5,562 nt of DNA. It comes from an uncultured Sulfitobacter sp. GTDB taxonomy: Bacteria > Pseudomonadota > Alphaproteobacteria > Rhodobacterales > Rhodobacteraceae. The stretch spans positions 1-5,562 of the forward strand of contig CALAIJ010000106.1 of the NCBI GenBank assembly GCA_937923365.1. The letters run 5' to 3'. The translations under genes and the position numbers were made by a program. The notes under the pieces are model-generated. The model did not search any database. It worked only from the letters and a program-made list of their open reading frames with translations, and was not told where the DNA came from. Positions 1 through 5,562 of this stretch are shown here, piece by piece; within the stretch, counting starts at the first letter, position 1; the number at the start of each line of letters is the position of its first letter.

Positions 1-192
1 CGCGAAGGCGGTGCGACCCAAAAGACCCTGATCGACGATCTGCCGCTGTTTTCCGTGAGCCCAACGCCGCCCCCTGCCCCCAAACAGGAGTCGAAGGTCG
101 AAGAGCAGCTTTCTGAGATCATTCCCGATGAGCTTACCCCCAGAGAGGCGCTTGATCTGCTCTACAAACTGAAAGAGGCGGCCAAAACCTGA
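1..192 (+). CDS. mutS: DNA mismatch repair protein MutS, C-terminal end (5' truncated by window edge)
   Basis: The first 63 codons read in frame from base 1 to a TGA at 190-192. MutS recognises base mismatches and small loops and recruits MutL in the cytoplasm. Only the extreme C-terminus is visible. It starts with a stretch containing a DDLPLF segment (local residues 12-17), followed by a proline-rich linker (PTPPPAP, about residues 21-27). It ends with the helix ELTPREALDLLYKLKE (about residues 45-60), the signature of the small C-terminal dimer/tetramer domain of MutS. The ATPase and mismatch-binding domains lie off the left edge. The DDLPLF segment resembles the beta-clamp-binding motif known near the C-terminus of MutS (inference). 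The gene converges on grpE with 49 bp between stop codons. Identity rests on a short tail, but that tail is characteristic. Confidence 0.9.
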   Translation, partial: REGGATQKTLIDDLPLFSVSPTPPPAPKQESKVEEQLSEIIPDELTPREALDLLYKLKEAAKT

Positions 193-241
193 CCGCCCCT
201 TACTATTCGTTCATTAGGCCCTTCCAAAGTGCGACGATCAA
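193..241. other. Short convergent intergenic region between mutS and grpE
   Basis: The 49 bp separate the mutS stop from the grpE stop. I see no strong GC hairpin followed by a T-run on either strand. The best candidate is a 5-bp GGCGG/CCGCC pair at 177-181 and 193-197 with an 11-nt loop. It straddles the end of mutS and lacks a proper U-tract, so I do not call it a terminator. Confidence 0.5.
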
Positions 242-805
242 TTACCCAGCAGGCTGAGACGAGACGCCAACCTGCGCAGGACGCAGCAACCGATCATGCA
301 GCATGAAGCCTTCGGCAGCGACCTGAATGATGTCCCCTGACCTGGTGCCGGGAACCGGTGCTTCGAACATCGCCTGATGGTGCTGGGGATCGAAACGATC
401 ACCGACCTCTGGCGCGATCACTTCGATGCCGTGCTTTTTAAACACGTTGAGCAATTCACGCATCGTCAGTTCAACACCCTCAAGCAGCGGGCCGGACACT
501 TCGCGCTGCTCTTCGGTGGCCACTTCCAGCGCACGCTTCATGTTGTCGTAAACGGGCAGCATGTCACGGGCCAGCTTGGACCCGCCGTAGTTCTCTGCCT
601 CGCGACGATCTTTGTCGGACCGCTTGCGCGCATTCTCTGCATCCGCAAGGGCGCGCATGAAACGGTCTTTCAGCTGGTCACGTTCTGCGCGCAGCTGGTC
701 CATTTCAAGGGCTTCATCGTCGATCTCGGCCATTTCATCGGCAAAGACATCTGCCTCGGCTTCATCGATATTGTCCAGAAATTCTTCTTCGTTACGCTCT
801 GCCAT
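242..805 (-). CDS. grpE: GrpE, nucleotide exchange factor of the DnaK chaperone
   Basis: GrpE is a cytoplasmic homodimer that releases ADP from DnaK and so drives the Hsp70 substrate cycle. The 187-residue product has the expected architecture. It has a very acidic, probably disordered N-terminus (about 1-35), a long charged coiled-coil helix (about 36-75), and the conserved DMLPVYDNMKRALE segment (81-94). The C-terminal beta domain carries GDRFDPQHHQAM (135-146) and GFMLHDRLLRPAQVGVS (166-182), the classic GrpE signature. The length is normal for alphaproteobacteria. The ATG at 805 is preceded by a GAGGTGG ribosome binding site that touches the hrcA stop codon. The gene lies only 9 bp downstream of hrcA, so the two are presumably co-transcribed and heat-shock controlled. 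No terminator is obvious after its TAA. Confidence 0.97.
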   Translation of the reverse strand: MAERNEEEFLDNIDEAEADVFADEMAEIDDEALEMDQLRAERDQLKDRFMRALADAENARKRSDKDRREAENYGGSKLARDMLPVYDNMKRALEVATEEQREVSGPLLEGVELTMRELLNVFKKHGIEVIAPEVGDRFDPQHHQAMFEAPVPGTRSGDIIQVAAEGFMLHDRLLRPAQVGVSSQPAG

Positions 806-815
806 CTTCCACCTC
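806..815 (-). promoter_or_regulatory. grpE ribosome binding site overlapping the hrcA stop
   Basis: Read on the minus strand this is GAGGTGGAAG directly before the grpE ATG, with the GAGG core 6 nt from the start. Its first G is the last base of the hrcA TAG stop. Terminating hrcA ribosomes would therefore load onto grpE, which supports coupled expression. Confidence 0.75.
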
Positions 816-1879
816 TAACTCCGGTCGGACACAAGTTTGCCGACCAGTTGTGCCGTGTAATTCACAATCGGCACGATGCGTCCATAGTTCAGGCGCGTGG
901 GTCCGATCACACCGACCGCACCGATCACCTTTCGATCAGCGTTCATATATGGGGAAACCACCAAAGAGGAACCCGAAAGTGAGAAAAGTTTGTTCTCTGA
1001 GCCGATAAAAATGCGCACACCGTCGCCGCCTTCGGCCAGTTCGAGGAAATCAGCGATATCGCGCTTGCGTTCAAGGTCGTCAAACAGGGTGCGAATGCGC
1101 TCCAGATCTGCCGCCTCGGTGCCTTCATCCAGCAGGTTTGAACGTCCGCGCACGATCAAGCGCTCGGGATCATCAGACCCACCTTGCCACAGCGCCAGCC
1201 CACTTTCGACCAATGCGCGCGAGAGGATATCGATCTCTTGTCGTCGCGCTTCGATCTCAAGGGCGATGGTGCCCTGTACCTCGCTCAGGGTCTTGCCTTC
1301 GACAACCGCGTTCAGGAAATTGGCCGCCTCGCGCATGGAGCTGGGCGTCTGGCCGGGGGGTGGTGTGAACAACCGGTTTTCTACATGACCATCAGAAAAC
1401 ACCAAGACCACTAGCGCGCGATCATGGGACAGCGACACAAATTCGATATGTTTGATGGGCGCTTCGTATTTGGGTGTCAGCACCAGTGACGCGCCATGGG
1501 TGACACCGGACAGGGCTGAACCAACGCGGTCCAGCAGCCCGCCCACATCATTGTCATTTGCCCCCAGCGTGGCGTCGATCTTTTCGCGGTCGGTTTCTGA
1601 CGGGTCGCCCAGTTCGATCATCCCATCGACAAACATGCGCAAGCCCATCTGCGTGGGGATTCGCCCCGCACTGACGTGGGGTGACCCAAGAAGGCCCAGA
1701 TGTTCCAGATCCTGCATCACATTTCGGATCGTGGCGGCGGACACCTTTTCACTGAAGTCACGCGTCAGCGTGCGCGACCCCACAGGATCACCGTTTTCCA
1801 GATAACCTTCGACCACGCGCCGGAACACCTCGCGCGAGCGATCATTCATTTCCTGCAACAGATCGGATGTTTCGGTCAT
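815..1879 (-). CDS. hrcA: HrcA, heat-inducible transcription repressor
   Basis: HrcA is a dimeric repressor that binds CIRCE operators, typically at groESL, and is known to need GroEL for activity. The 354-residue product has an N-terminal winged-helix domain (about 14-85), with SAATIRNVMQDLEHLGLL (47-64) as the recognition region and the family motif SAGRIPTQMGLRMFVD (70-85). A GAF-like central region follows. The C-terminal signature has FIGSEN (291-296) and GVIGPTRLNYGRIVPIV (323-339). I chose the ATG at 1879 because an AGAGGG Shine-Dalgarno precedes it and the family begins near this point. The frame stays open to an ATG at 1939, but that adds 20 unconserved residues, has no ribosome binding site and would lie upstream of the likely promoter. 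It is the first gene of an hrcA-grpE operon, divergent from rph. Its TAG stop lies 9 bp before grpE. Confidence 0.97.
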   Translation of the reverse strand: MTETSDLLQEMNDRSREVFRRVVEGYLENGDPVGSRTLTRDFSEKVSAATIRNVMQDLEHLGLLGSPHVSAGRIPTQMGLRMFVDGMIELGDPSETDREKIDATLGANDNDVGGLLDRVGSALSGVTHGASLVLTPKYEAPIKHIEFVSLSHDRALVVLVFSDGHVENRLFTPPPGQTPSSMREAANFLNAVVEGKTLSEVQGTIALEIEARRQEIDILSRALVESGLALWQGGSDDPERLIVRGRSNLLDEGTEAADLERIRTLFDDLERKRDIADFLELAEGGDGVRIFIGSENKLFSLSGSSLVVSPYMNADRKVIGAVGVIGPTRLNYGRIVPIVNYTAQLVGKLVSDRS

Positions 1880-1883
1880 TGAG

Positions 1884-1889
1884 CCCTCT
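1884..1889 (-). promoter_or_regulatory. hrcA ribosome binding site that fixes its start
   Basis: On the minus strand this reads AGAGGG, with four nucleotides (CTCA) between it and the ATG at 1879. It is the only good Shine-Dalgarno near any in-frame start of hrcA and is the main reason for trimming the longer open frame. Confidence 0.7.
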
Positions 1890-1898
1890 TTGACATGT

Positions 1899-1927
1899 AA
1901 TAAAGGTTGCCGCACCCCAAACGTCAA
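1899..1927 (-). promoter_or_regulatory. Candidate promoter of hrcA-grpE (TTGACG-N17-TTTATT)
   Basis: Minus-strand TTGACG (1922-1927) is separated by exactly 17 bp from TTTATT (1899-1904). This is a 5/6 match to the housekeeping -35 and a 4/6 match to the -10. Transcription would begin near 1892, giving a leader of only about a dozen bases that is little more than the Shine-Dalgarno. The element could equally be read by an RpoH-type heat-shock sigma factor, whose -35 also begins TTG; sequence alone does not decide. The exact start point is not visible. Confidence 0.5.
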
Positions 1928-1934
1928 TCGGGGT
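1914..1934. repeat. Small inverted repeat ACCCC-N11-GGGGT around the hrcA -35
   Basis: ACCCC (1914-1918) and GGGGT (1930-1934) are perfect inverted arms of 5 bp, with centres 16 bp apart, which is about one and a half helical turns. They enclose the hrcA -35 hexamer. A related GGTTGC direct repeat lies at 1905-1910 and 1932-1937. The symmetry is visible, but an operator role is only a suggestion because arms this short can occur by chance. Confidence 0.3.
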
Positions 1935-1962
1935 TGCATCGCGGGGGGCTGGGACGCTATCT
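1934..1962 (+). promoter_or_regulatory. Weak candidate promoter of rph-rdgB-hemW
   Basis: TTGCAT (1934-1939) is followed after 17 bp by CTATCT (1957-1962). The TTG triplet is present but the rest matches poorly, so this is the best available candidate in the gap rather than a convincing promoter. It would place the start of transcription near 1969, about 20 nt before the rph ATG. Its -35 lies only 6 bp from the hrcA -35 on the other strand. Confidence 0.25.
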
Positions 1963-1978
1963 GCGTTGGATCATAAAA

Positions 1979-1983
1979 AAGGA
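1979..1983 (+). promoter_or_regulatory. rph ribosome binding site that fixes its start
   Basis: AAGGA, following a run of As, ends 6 nt before the ATG at 1990. It favours that start over the in-frame TTG at 1966, which has no Shine-Dalgarno in front of it. Confidence 0.75.
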
Positions 1984-1989
1984 TATGTC

Positions 1990-2703
1990 ATGCGCCCCTC
2001 TGGTCGGAACTTGGACGAAATGCGGAACGTAACGGTCGAGGTGGGCTTTACCAAGCATGCCGAGGGGTCCGCCCTGATCAAAATGGGTGACACCCATGTG
2101 CTGTGTACCGCTACCATCGAGGACCGCGTGCCCCCGTTCATCAAAGGCTCCGGCCTTGGATGGGTAACGGCGGAATACGGCATGTTGCCACGCGCGACCA
2201 ACACGCGCATGCGGCGCGAAGCGGCAGCAGGCAAGCAAGGCGGTCGTACGGTTGAAATCCAGCGCCTGATCGGTCGTTCCCTGCGAGCGGGCGTTGATCG
2301 CTCCGCCTTGGGTGAACGTCAGATCACCGTGGACTGCGATGTGTTGCAAGCGGATGGTGGCACGCGCTGTGCGTCAATCACTGGCGGCTGGATTGCCTTG
2401 CGTCTGGCTGTGAACAAACTGATGAAAGCAGGCGACGTGGTATCGGACCCTTTGGTTGATCCCGTGGCTGCGATCAGCTGCGGCATCTATGCGGGCCAAC
2501 CCGTTCTTGATCTGGACTACCCCGAGGACTCTGAGGCTGGCGTCGACGGCAACTTCATCATGACCGGCAGCAAGAAACTGATCGAAGTACAGATGAGCGC
2601 CGAAGGCTCCACCTATTCCCGCGACCAGATGAACCAGCTTATGGACCTTGCTGAAAAGGGCATAGGCGAATTGGTCGCGGTCCAGAAAGCCGCCTTCGCA
2701 TGA
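1990..2703 (+). CDS. rph: Ribonuclease PH (phosphorolytic tRNA 3' exoribonuclease)
   Basis: RNase PH removes nucleotides downstream of the tRNA CCA end, using inorganic phosphate and releasing nucleoside diphosphates. It acts as a cytoplasmic hexameric ring. The 237-residue product is the normal full length and shows the family hallmarks. These are the N-terminus [12 protein letters not shown], the core [17 protein letters not shown] (57-73), the phosphate-binding R86 in [20 protein letters not shown] (123-126), and an acidic cluster at D174/D176/D180/D186 within the [13 protein letters not shown] region. All look intact, so I infer an active enzyme. The ATG at 1990 matches the family start and has an AAGGA ribosome binding site; a TTG at 1966 would add eight residues without support. 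It is the first gene of rph-rdgB-hemW and overlaps rdgB by ATGA. Confidence 0.98.
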   Translation: MRPSGRNLDEMRNVTVEVGFTKHAEGSALIKMGDTHVLCTATIEDRVPPFIKGSGLGWVTAEYGMLPRATNTRMRREAAAGKQGGRTVEIQRLIGRSLRAGVDRSALGERQITVDCDVLQADGGTRCASITGGWIALRLAVNKLMKAGDVVSDPLVDPVAAISCGIYAGQPVLDLDYPEDSEAGVDGNFIMTGSKKLIEVQMSAEGSTYSRDQMNQLMDLAEKGIGELVAVQKAAFA

Positions 2704-3314
2704 GCCCGCGCAAGTTCACCGGCGACCGCATCCTGATTGCCACCCATAATGCGGGCAAGCTGGACGAGATGCGTCAATTGTTCGCCCCGCACGGGGTGAC
2801 GGTAGTGGGCGCCGCTGAACTTGATCTGGCCGAACCGGAAGAGACGGAAACCACCTTTGCCGGCAATGCGCGGATCAAGGCCCATGCAGCCGTGAAGGCC
2901 ACAGGCTTGCCCGCACTGTCCGACGATTCAGGGATCGAGGTGGAAGCATTGGACAATGCGCCCGGTGTCTATACCGCTGATTGGGCGGAAACGCCGGATG
3001 GCCGTGATTTTCTGATGGCGATGACCAAGACCCATACCTTGCTAGAAGACAAAGAGGCGCCTCATCCGCGCAAGGCAAGGTTCTGTGCGACCCTTGTGCT
3101 GGCTTGGCCCGATGGGCATGACGAGGTTTTTGAAGGGCGCGTCAACGGCACACTTGTCTGGCCTTTGCGCGGTGCGCTTGGGCACGGCTATGATCCGATG
3201 TTCCAACCCGACGGCCACGACGTAACCTTTGCAGAGATGGAAGCGGATCAGAAGAATGCGATCAGCCATCGGGCCGATGCTTTTGCCAAACTGATCGCGG
3301 GCTGTTTTGACTGA
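2700..3314 (+). CDS. rdgB: dITP/XTP pyrophosphatase (RdgB/HAM1 family)
   Basis: RdgB hydrolyses non-canonical purine nucleoside triphosphates (XTP, dITP/ITP) to the monophosphate and pyrophosphate, which keeps deaminated purines out of DNA and RNA. The 204-residue protein carries the family motifs in order. They are the nucleotide-binding loop THNAGK (15-20), [14 protein letters not shown] (48-61), catalytic SDDSG (74-78, with D76 the likely equivalent of the E. coli catalytic Asp), GYDPMF (163-168) and SHRADAF (189-195). Length and motifs are complete. The ATG at 2700 overlaps the rph TGA as ATGA and has no strong Shine-Dalgarno, which points to translation re-initiation by ribosomes finishing rph. 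Its 3' end overlaps hemW by 8 bp. An insertion-like stretch around 111-124 ([14 protein letters not shown]) is likely a variable surface loop. Confidence 0.97.
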   Translation: MSPRKFTGDRILIATHNAGKLDEMRQLFAPHGVTVVGAAELDLAEPEETETTFAGNARIKAHAAVKATGLPALSDDSGIEVEALDNAPGVYTADWAETPDGRDFLMAMTKTHTLLEDKEAPHPRKARFCATLVLAWPDGHDEVFEGRVNGTLVWPLRGALGHGYDPMFQPDGHDVTFAEMEADQKNAISHRADAFAKLIAGCFD

Positions 3315-4464
3315 AGACTGGCAATACGGTGGTTTCGGCCTTTATATCCACTGGCCGTTCTGCGAGGCGAAATGCCCTTACTGCGACTTCAATTCCCACG
3401 TCAGCCTGACCATCGACCAGCGTGCATGGCGTGACGCCTATCTGACGGAGCTTTCCCGCGCAGCGTCACAGACCCAAGGGCGCGTTTTGAACGCGGTCTA
3501 CTTTGGCGGCGGCACGCCCAGCCTGATGGACCCTGATGTCGTGGCCGATGTAATTGCCCACCTAAAGGCGCTTTGGCCCACTGGGAATGATCTGGAGATT
3601 ACGCTGGAAGCAAACCCCGGCTCTGTCGAGGCGGGCCGCTTCAATGCCTACCGTGCGGCGGGCGTCAGTCGTGTATCCATGGGCGTTCAGGCGTTGAATG
3701 ATCCTGATCTGAAACGCTTGGGCCGCATCCATTCAGCATCCGAAGCGCTGGCGGCCTTTGACATCGCGCGCAACAGCTTTGATCGGGTCAGCTTTGATCT
3801 GATTTACGGCAGGCAGGATCAAACGCTTGCTGACTGGAAGATTGAGCTAAAGCAGGCTCTATCAATGGCGATTGACCACATTTCGCTGTATCAATTGACG
3901 ATCGAACAAGGCACCGCATTTGGCGACCGTTACAACATTGGCAAGCTGCGCGGCCTGCCTGGCGATGATCTTGGCGCTGATATGTTCGAGGCGACGCAGG
4001 ACATCTGCGGTGAGATGGGCATGCCAGCCTATGAGGTGTCAAACCATGCCCGCGACGGTGCGCAATCACGTCACAATCTGATCTACTGGCGCTATGGCGA
4101 TTACGTCGGCATCGGTCCTGGCGCACATGGACGGTTGACGCTGAATGGCACGAAGCTTGCGACCCATGCCTTTAGCAATCCCACCCGATGGCTGGACGGC
4201 GCGACCGCGGGAAACACGGAGCATCCACGCGAAGCGCTATCCCCGCAGGATCAGGCAAGTGAATTCCTGATGATGGGCCTGCGTTTGCGCGAGGGCATTG
4301 ATCTGTCTCGCGTTGAGGCATTGCGAGGATCAAAGCTACCGCAGTCAAAACTGGATCATCTGGCAGAGATTGGCATGGTCGAGCGAACGAAAGACCGATT
4401 ATCCGTTACAAATCAAGGACTTATGGTCTTGAATGCTGTGCTTGAGGACCTGCTGGCTGATTAA
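3307..4464 (+). CDS. hemW: HemW, radical-SAM haem chaperone (HemN-like)
   Basis: HemW proteins are radical-SAM relatives of the oxygen-independent coproporphyrinogen oxidase HemN. They bind haem and are thought to deliver it to respiratory enzymes; many databases still call them HemN. The 385-residue product has the 4Fe-4S motif CEAKCPYC (C19, C23, C26), followed by DFNSH rather than the extra cysteine of true HemN. It also has VYFGGGTPS (64-72), the SAM-barrel segments LEANPG (100-105) and [17 protein letters not shown] (124-140), and HNLIYW (256-261), which fits the HNxxYW haem-binding motif of HemW. A HemN C-terminal domain ends the protein. TTG at 3307 is the only start possible between the upstream in-frame stop at 3292 and the cysteine motif. 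It overlaps rdgB by 8 bp, so coupled translation is likely. The stop overlaps the parB stop on the other strand. Confidence 0.95.
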   Translation: MTEDWQYGGFGLYIHWPFCEAKCPYCDFNSHVSLTIDQRAWRDAYLTELSRAASQTQGRVLNAVYFGGGTPSLMDPDVVADVIAHLKALWPTGNDLEITLEANPGSVEAGRFNAYRAAGVSRVSMGVQALNDPDLKRLGRIHSASEALAAFDIARNSFDRVSFDLIYGRQDQTLADWKIELKQALSMAIDHISLYQLTIEQGTAFGDRYNIGKLRGLPGDDLGADMFEATQDICGEMGMPAYEVSNHARDGAQSRHNLIYWRYGDYVGIGPGAHGRLTLNGTKLATHAFSNPTRWLDGATAGNTEHPREALSPQDQASEFLMMGLRLREGIDLSRVEALRGSKLPQSKLDHLAEIGMVERTKDRLSVTNQGLMVLNAVLEDLLAD

Positions 4465-5357
4465 GAGCCACTGAGCATCCGGCAGAGGGCATCCAGCTGA
4501 TCCAGCGACTTGTAGGATACAGTCATGGTACCCGATTCTTGTCCCGGCTTGTGATCCAAAGATACTTTCATGCCAAGAGATGCGGACAAATCTCCTTCAA
4601 GCGCCTTGGTATCCGCATCTTTTTCAGATCCGCCGGACGATTTGCCTGACGACGATGATGTTGCGCTGTCCTTCCCTTCGGATTTCACCAAAGCTTCCGC
4701 AGCGCGGACAGACAAGCCACCTTTTACAATCTGTTTGGCCAGCGCCAAAGGATCATCGGCAGGGATCAAGGCACGTGCATGACCGGCACTCAAGTCCCCA
4801 TTCCGCAGCATTTCCAGCACCGGCTCCGGAAGGTTCAAAAGCCGCAGAAGGTTCGCGATATGACTGCGGCTTTTGCCAAGGGCTTCTGCCATCTTTTCTT
4901 GCGTATGGCCAAACCGGTCCATCAACTGGCGATACCCTGCTGCTTCTTCGACGGCATTTAGGTCGGCACGCTGGATATTCTCGATAATGGCAACTTCAAG
5001 AACCTCAACATCGGTAAAGTCGCGCACAATGACGGGGACCTGATGAACCTGCGCCTGTTGCGCGGCGCGCCAGCGGCGTTCGCCCGCGACAATCTCAAAG
5101 GAACCATCTACCCGCTTGCGCACGATCAGCGGTTGAATGACGCCCTTTTCTTTGATGGAGGCGGCAAGATCATCCAGATCGCCCTTTGCAAACCGCTTGC
5201 GCGGCTGTTCAGGGTTGGGTGTGATCTGTTCGATTGGCACCATTTGCTCACCAGCGGCGGGGCCTCGGGCGGCTGCTTGTTCGTTCTCGGTAACGTCAGC
5301 CATCAAGGCGGACAAGCCGCGCCCCAGTCCACGCTTGCGATCTTTTCTATCGGCCAT
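4461..5357 (-). CDS. parB: ParB, chromosome partitioning CTPase/parS-binding protein
   Basis: ParB binds centromere-like parS sites near the origin, spreads as a CTP-dependent sliding clamp, and works with the ParA ATPase to segregate chromosomes. The 298-residue product starts with the typical basic RKRGLGRGLSALM motif (7-19), which contacts ParA. The CTP-binding N-domain follows, with NPEQPRKRF (48-56), GERRWRAA (92-99) and ENIQRADLNAVEEA (126-139). The helix-turn-helix domain holds TQEKMAEALGKSRSHIANLLRLL (152-174). A Ser/Gly-rich linker (about 226-250) leads to the dimerisation domain (about 250-298). I chose the ATG at 5357 because of the AAGGGGA ribosome binding site and the family N-terminus; the open frame extends nine codons upstream into parA without support. 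It lies 10 bp after parA and clearly shares its operon. It is chromosomal in type rather than plasmid-like. Confidence 0.97.
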   Translation of the reverse strand: MADRKDRKRGLGRGLSALMADVTENEQAAARGPAAGEQMVPIEQITPNPEQPRKRFAKGDLDDLAASIKEKGVIQPLIVRKRVDGSFEIVAGERRWRAAQQAQVHQVPVIVRDFTDVEVLEVAIIENIQRADLNAVEEAAGYRQLMDRFGHTQEKMAEALGKSRSHIANLLRLLNLPEPVLEMLRNGDLSAGHARALIPADDPLALAKQIVKGGLSVRAAEALVKSEGKDSATSSSSGKSSGGSEKDADTKALEGDLSASLGMKVSLDHKPGQESGTMTVSYKSLDQLDALCRMLSGS

Positions 5358-5362
5358 GCTGA

Positions 5363-5369
5363 TCCCCTT
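5363..5369 (-). promoter_or_regulatory. parB ribosome binding site overlapping the parA stop
   Basis: Minus-strand AAGGGGA shares its first two bases with the parA TAA stop and lies 5 nt before the parB ATG. This geometry fixes the parB start and suggests that parA translation feeds parB. Confidence 0.75.
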
Positions 5370-5562
5370 AGCTATTGTTATCAATCACTTCTTGCGCCAA
5401 AGCGCGGTATGCCTGTGACCCCTTGGACTGCGGATCATAGGCAAGCACCGGCATAGCAAAGCTGGGCGCTTCGCTGACACGAACATTGCGTGGAATAACC
5501 GTCCTAAAGACTACATCCCCCAGATTTGTCCGTGCATCATTCTCTACCTGCTGCGAAAGATT
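5368..5562 (-). CDS. parA: ParA/Soj chromosome partitioning ATPase, C-terminal end (5' truncated by window edge)
   Basis: The last 64 codons read in frame from the right edge to a TAA at 5368-5370. ParA is a Walker-type ATPase that binds the nucleoid as an ATP dimer and pulls ParB-parS complexes apart. The visible part includes VIPRNVRVSEAPSF (about local residues 22-35), the strongly conserved C-terminal signature of chromosomal Soj/ParA. It ends with PVLAYDPQSKGSQAYRALAQEV (about 38-59), which matches the closing helix of that family. The P-loop and switch motifs lie beyond the window. Position directly upstream of parB, with a 10-bp gap, confirms the assignment. A MinD or other Mrp-type ATPase is unlikely given the RVSEAPSF motif and the parB neighbour. 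Confidence 0.93.
   Translation of the reverse strand, partial: NLSQQVENDARTNLGDVVFRTVIPRNVRVSEAPSFAMPVLAYDPQSKGSQAYRALAQEVIDNNS

Noticed and set aside
177..201. Possible terminator hairpin GGCGG/CCGCC at the end of mutS
   Set aside because: Only five base pairs with an 11-nt loop, partly inside mutS, and no run of Ts follows. Too weak to call.
377..982. Long plus-strand open frame of 201 codons opposite grpE and the end of hrcA
   Set aside because: It lies wholly antisense to two well-identified genes, and its translation shows no family resemblance. It is a by-product of the codon bias of GC-rich genes, a frequent source of spurious annotations.
1880..1939. Longer hrcA start at the ATG at 1939
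   Set aside because: The extra 20 residues are unlike the family, no ribosome binding site is present, and the extension would span the candidate -35 and -10 elements.
1966..1989. In-frame TTG start eight codons upstream for rph
   Set aside because: No Shine-Dalgarno precedes it and the family begins at MRPSGR. The AAGGA site lies between this TTG and the real ATG.
1985..2032. Out-of-frame 15-codon open frame starting at ATG 1985 across the rph start
   Set aside because: It is only 1 nt from the AAGGA site, too close for initiation, and its peptide has no visible feature, so a regulatory leader peptide is unlikely.
1957..2349. Minus-strand open frame of 130 codons opposite rph
   Set aside because: It is antisense to a clear RNase PH gene, has no ribosome binding site or recognisable motif, and is treated as a shadow frame.
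4770..4780. CACGTG core inside parB, possible parS site
   Set aside because: Only the central hexamer matches. The flanks (AAGG and CATG) do not fit the TTTC/GAAA arms needed for parS, so this is chance or codon-driven.

Overview
This window looks like housekeeping chromosome from an alphaproteobacterium of the Rhodobacterales, most likely the Roseobacter group. I infer this from moderately GC-rich coding sequence, the protein signatures of all eight genes, and a gene order I recall as typical of that group: ParAB next to hemW-rdgB-rph, which is divergent from hrcA-grpE, with mutS beyond. Coding density is very high. I see no mobile element, CRISPR array, tRNA or rRNA, and no clearly undescribed system. 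The points worth a second look are regulatory and architectural.

Layout, left to right. (1) 1-192, +: the C-terminal end of MutS (mismatch repair), open at the left edge. (2) 242-805 and 815-1879, -: grpE and hrcA, a heat-shock operon transcribed hrcA then grpE, convergent with mutS. (3) 1880-1989: the 110-bp divergent regulatory region between hrcA and rph. It holds a good candidate promoter for hrcA, a weak one for rph, and no CIRCE operator. (4) 1990-4464, +: rph (RNase PH), rdgB (dITP/XTP pyrophosphatase) and hemW (radical-SAM haem chaperone). These genes overlap by 4 and 8 bp and almost certainly form one operon. (5) 4461-5357 and 5368-5562, -: parB and the C-terminal end of parA, the chromosome partitioning pair, with parA open at the right edge.

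Functionally the window combines proteostasis (HrcA repressor and the GrpE nucleotide exchange factor for DnaK), RNA 3'-end maturation (RNase PH), nucleotide-pool cleaning (RdgB), haem handling (HemW), chromosome segregation (ParA and ParB) and DNA repair (MutS). The rph-rdgB-hemW group is held together by translational coupling rather than by a shared pathway. hemW and parB converge so tightly that both stop codons sit in one TTAA palindrome, which leaves no intergenic space for a terminator.

Starts were trimmed from the longest open frame for hrcA (to 1879), rph (to 1990) and parB (to 5357), using Shine-Dalgarno sequences and family N-termini. hemW must use the TTG at 3307, because no other start codon precedes its radical-SAM cysteine motif.
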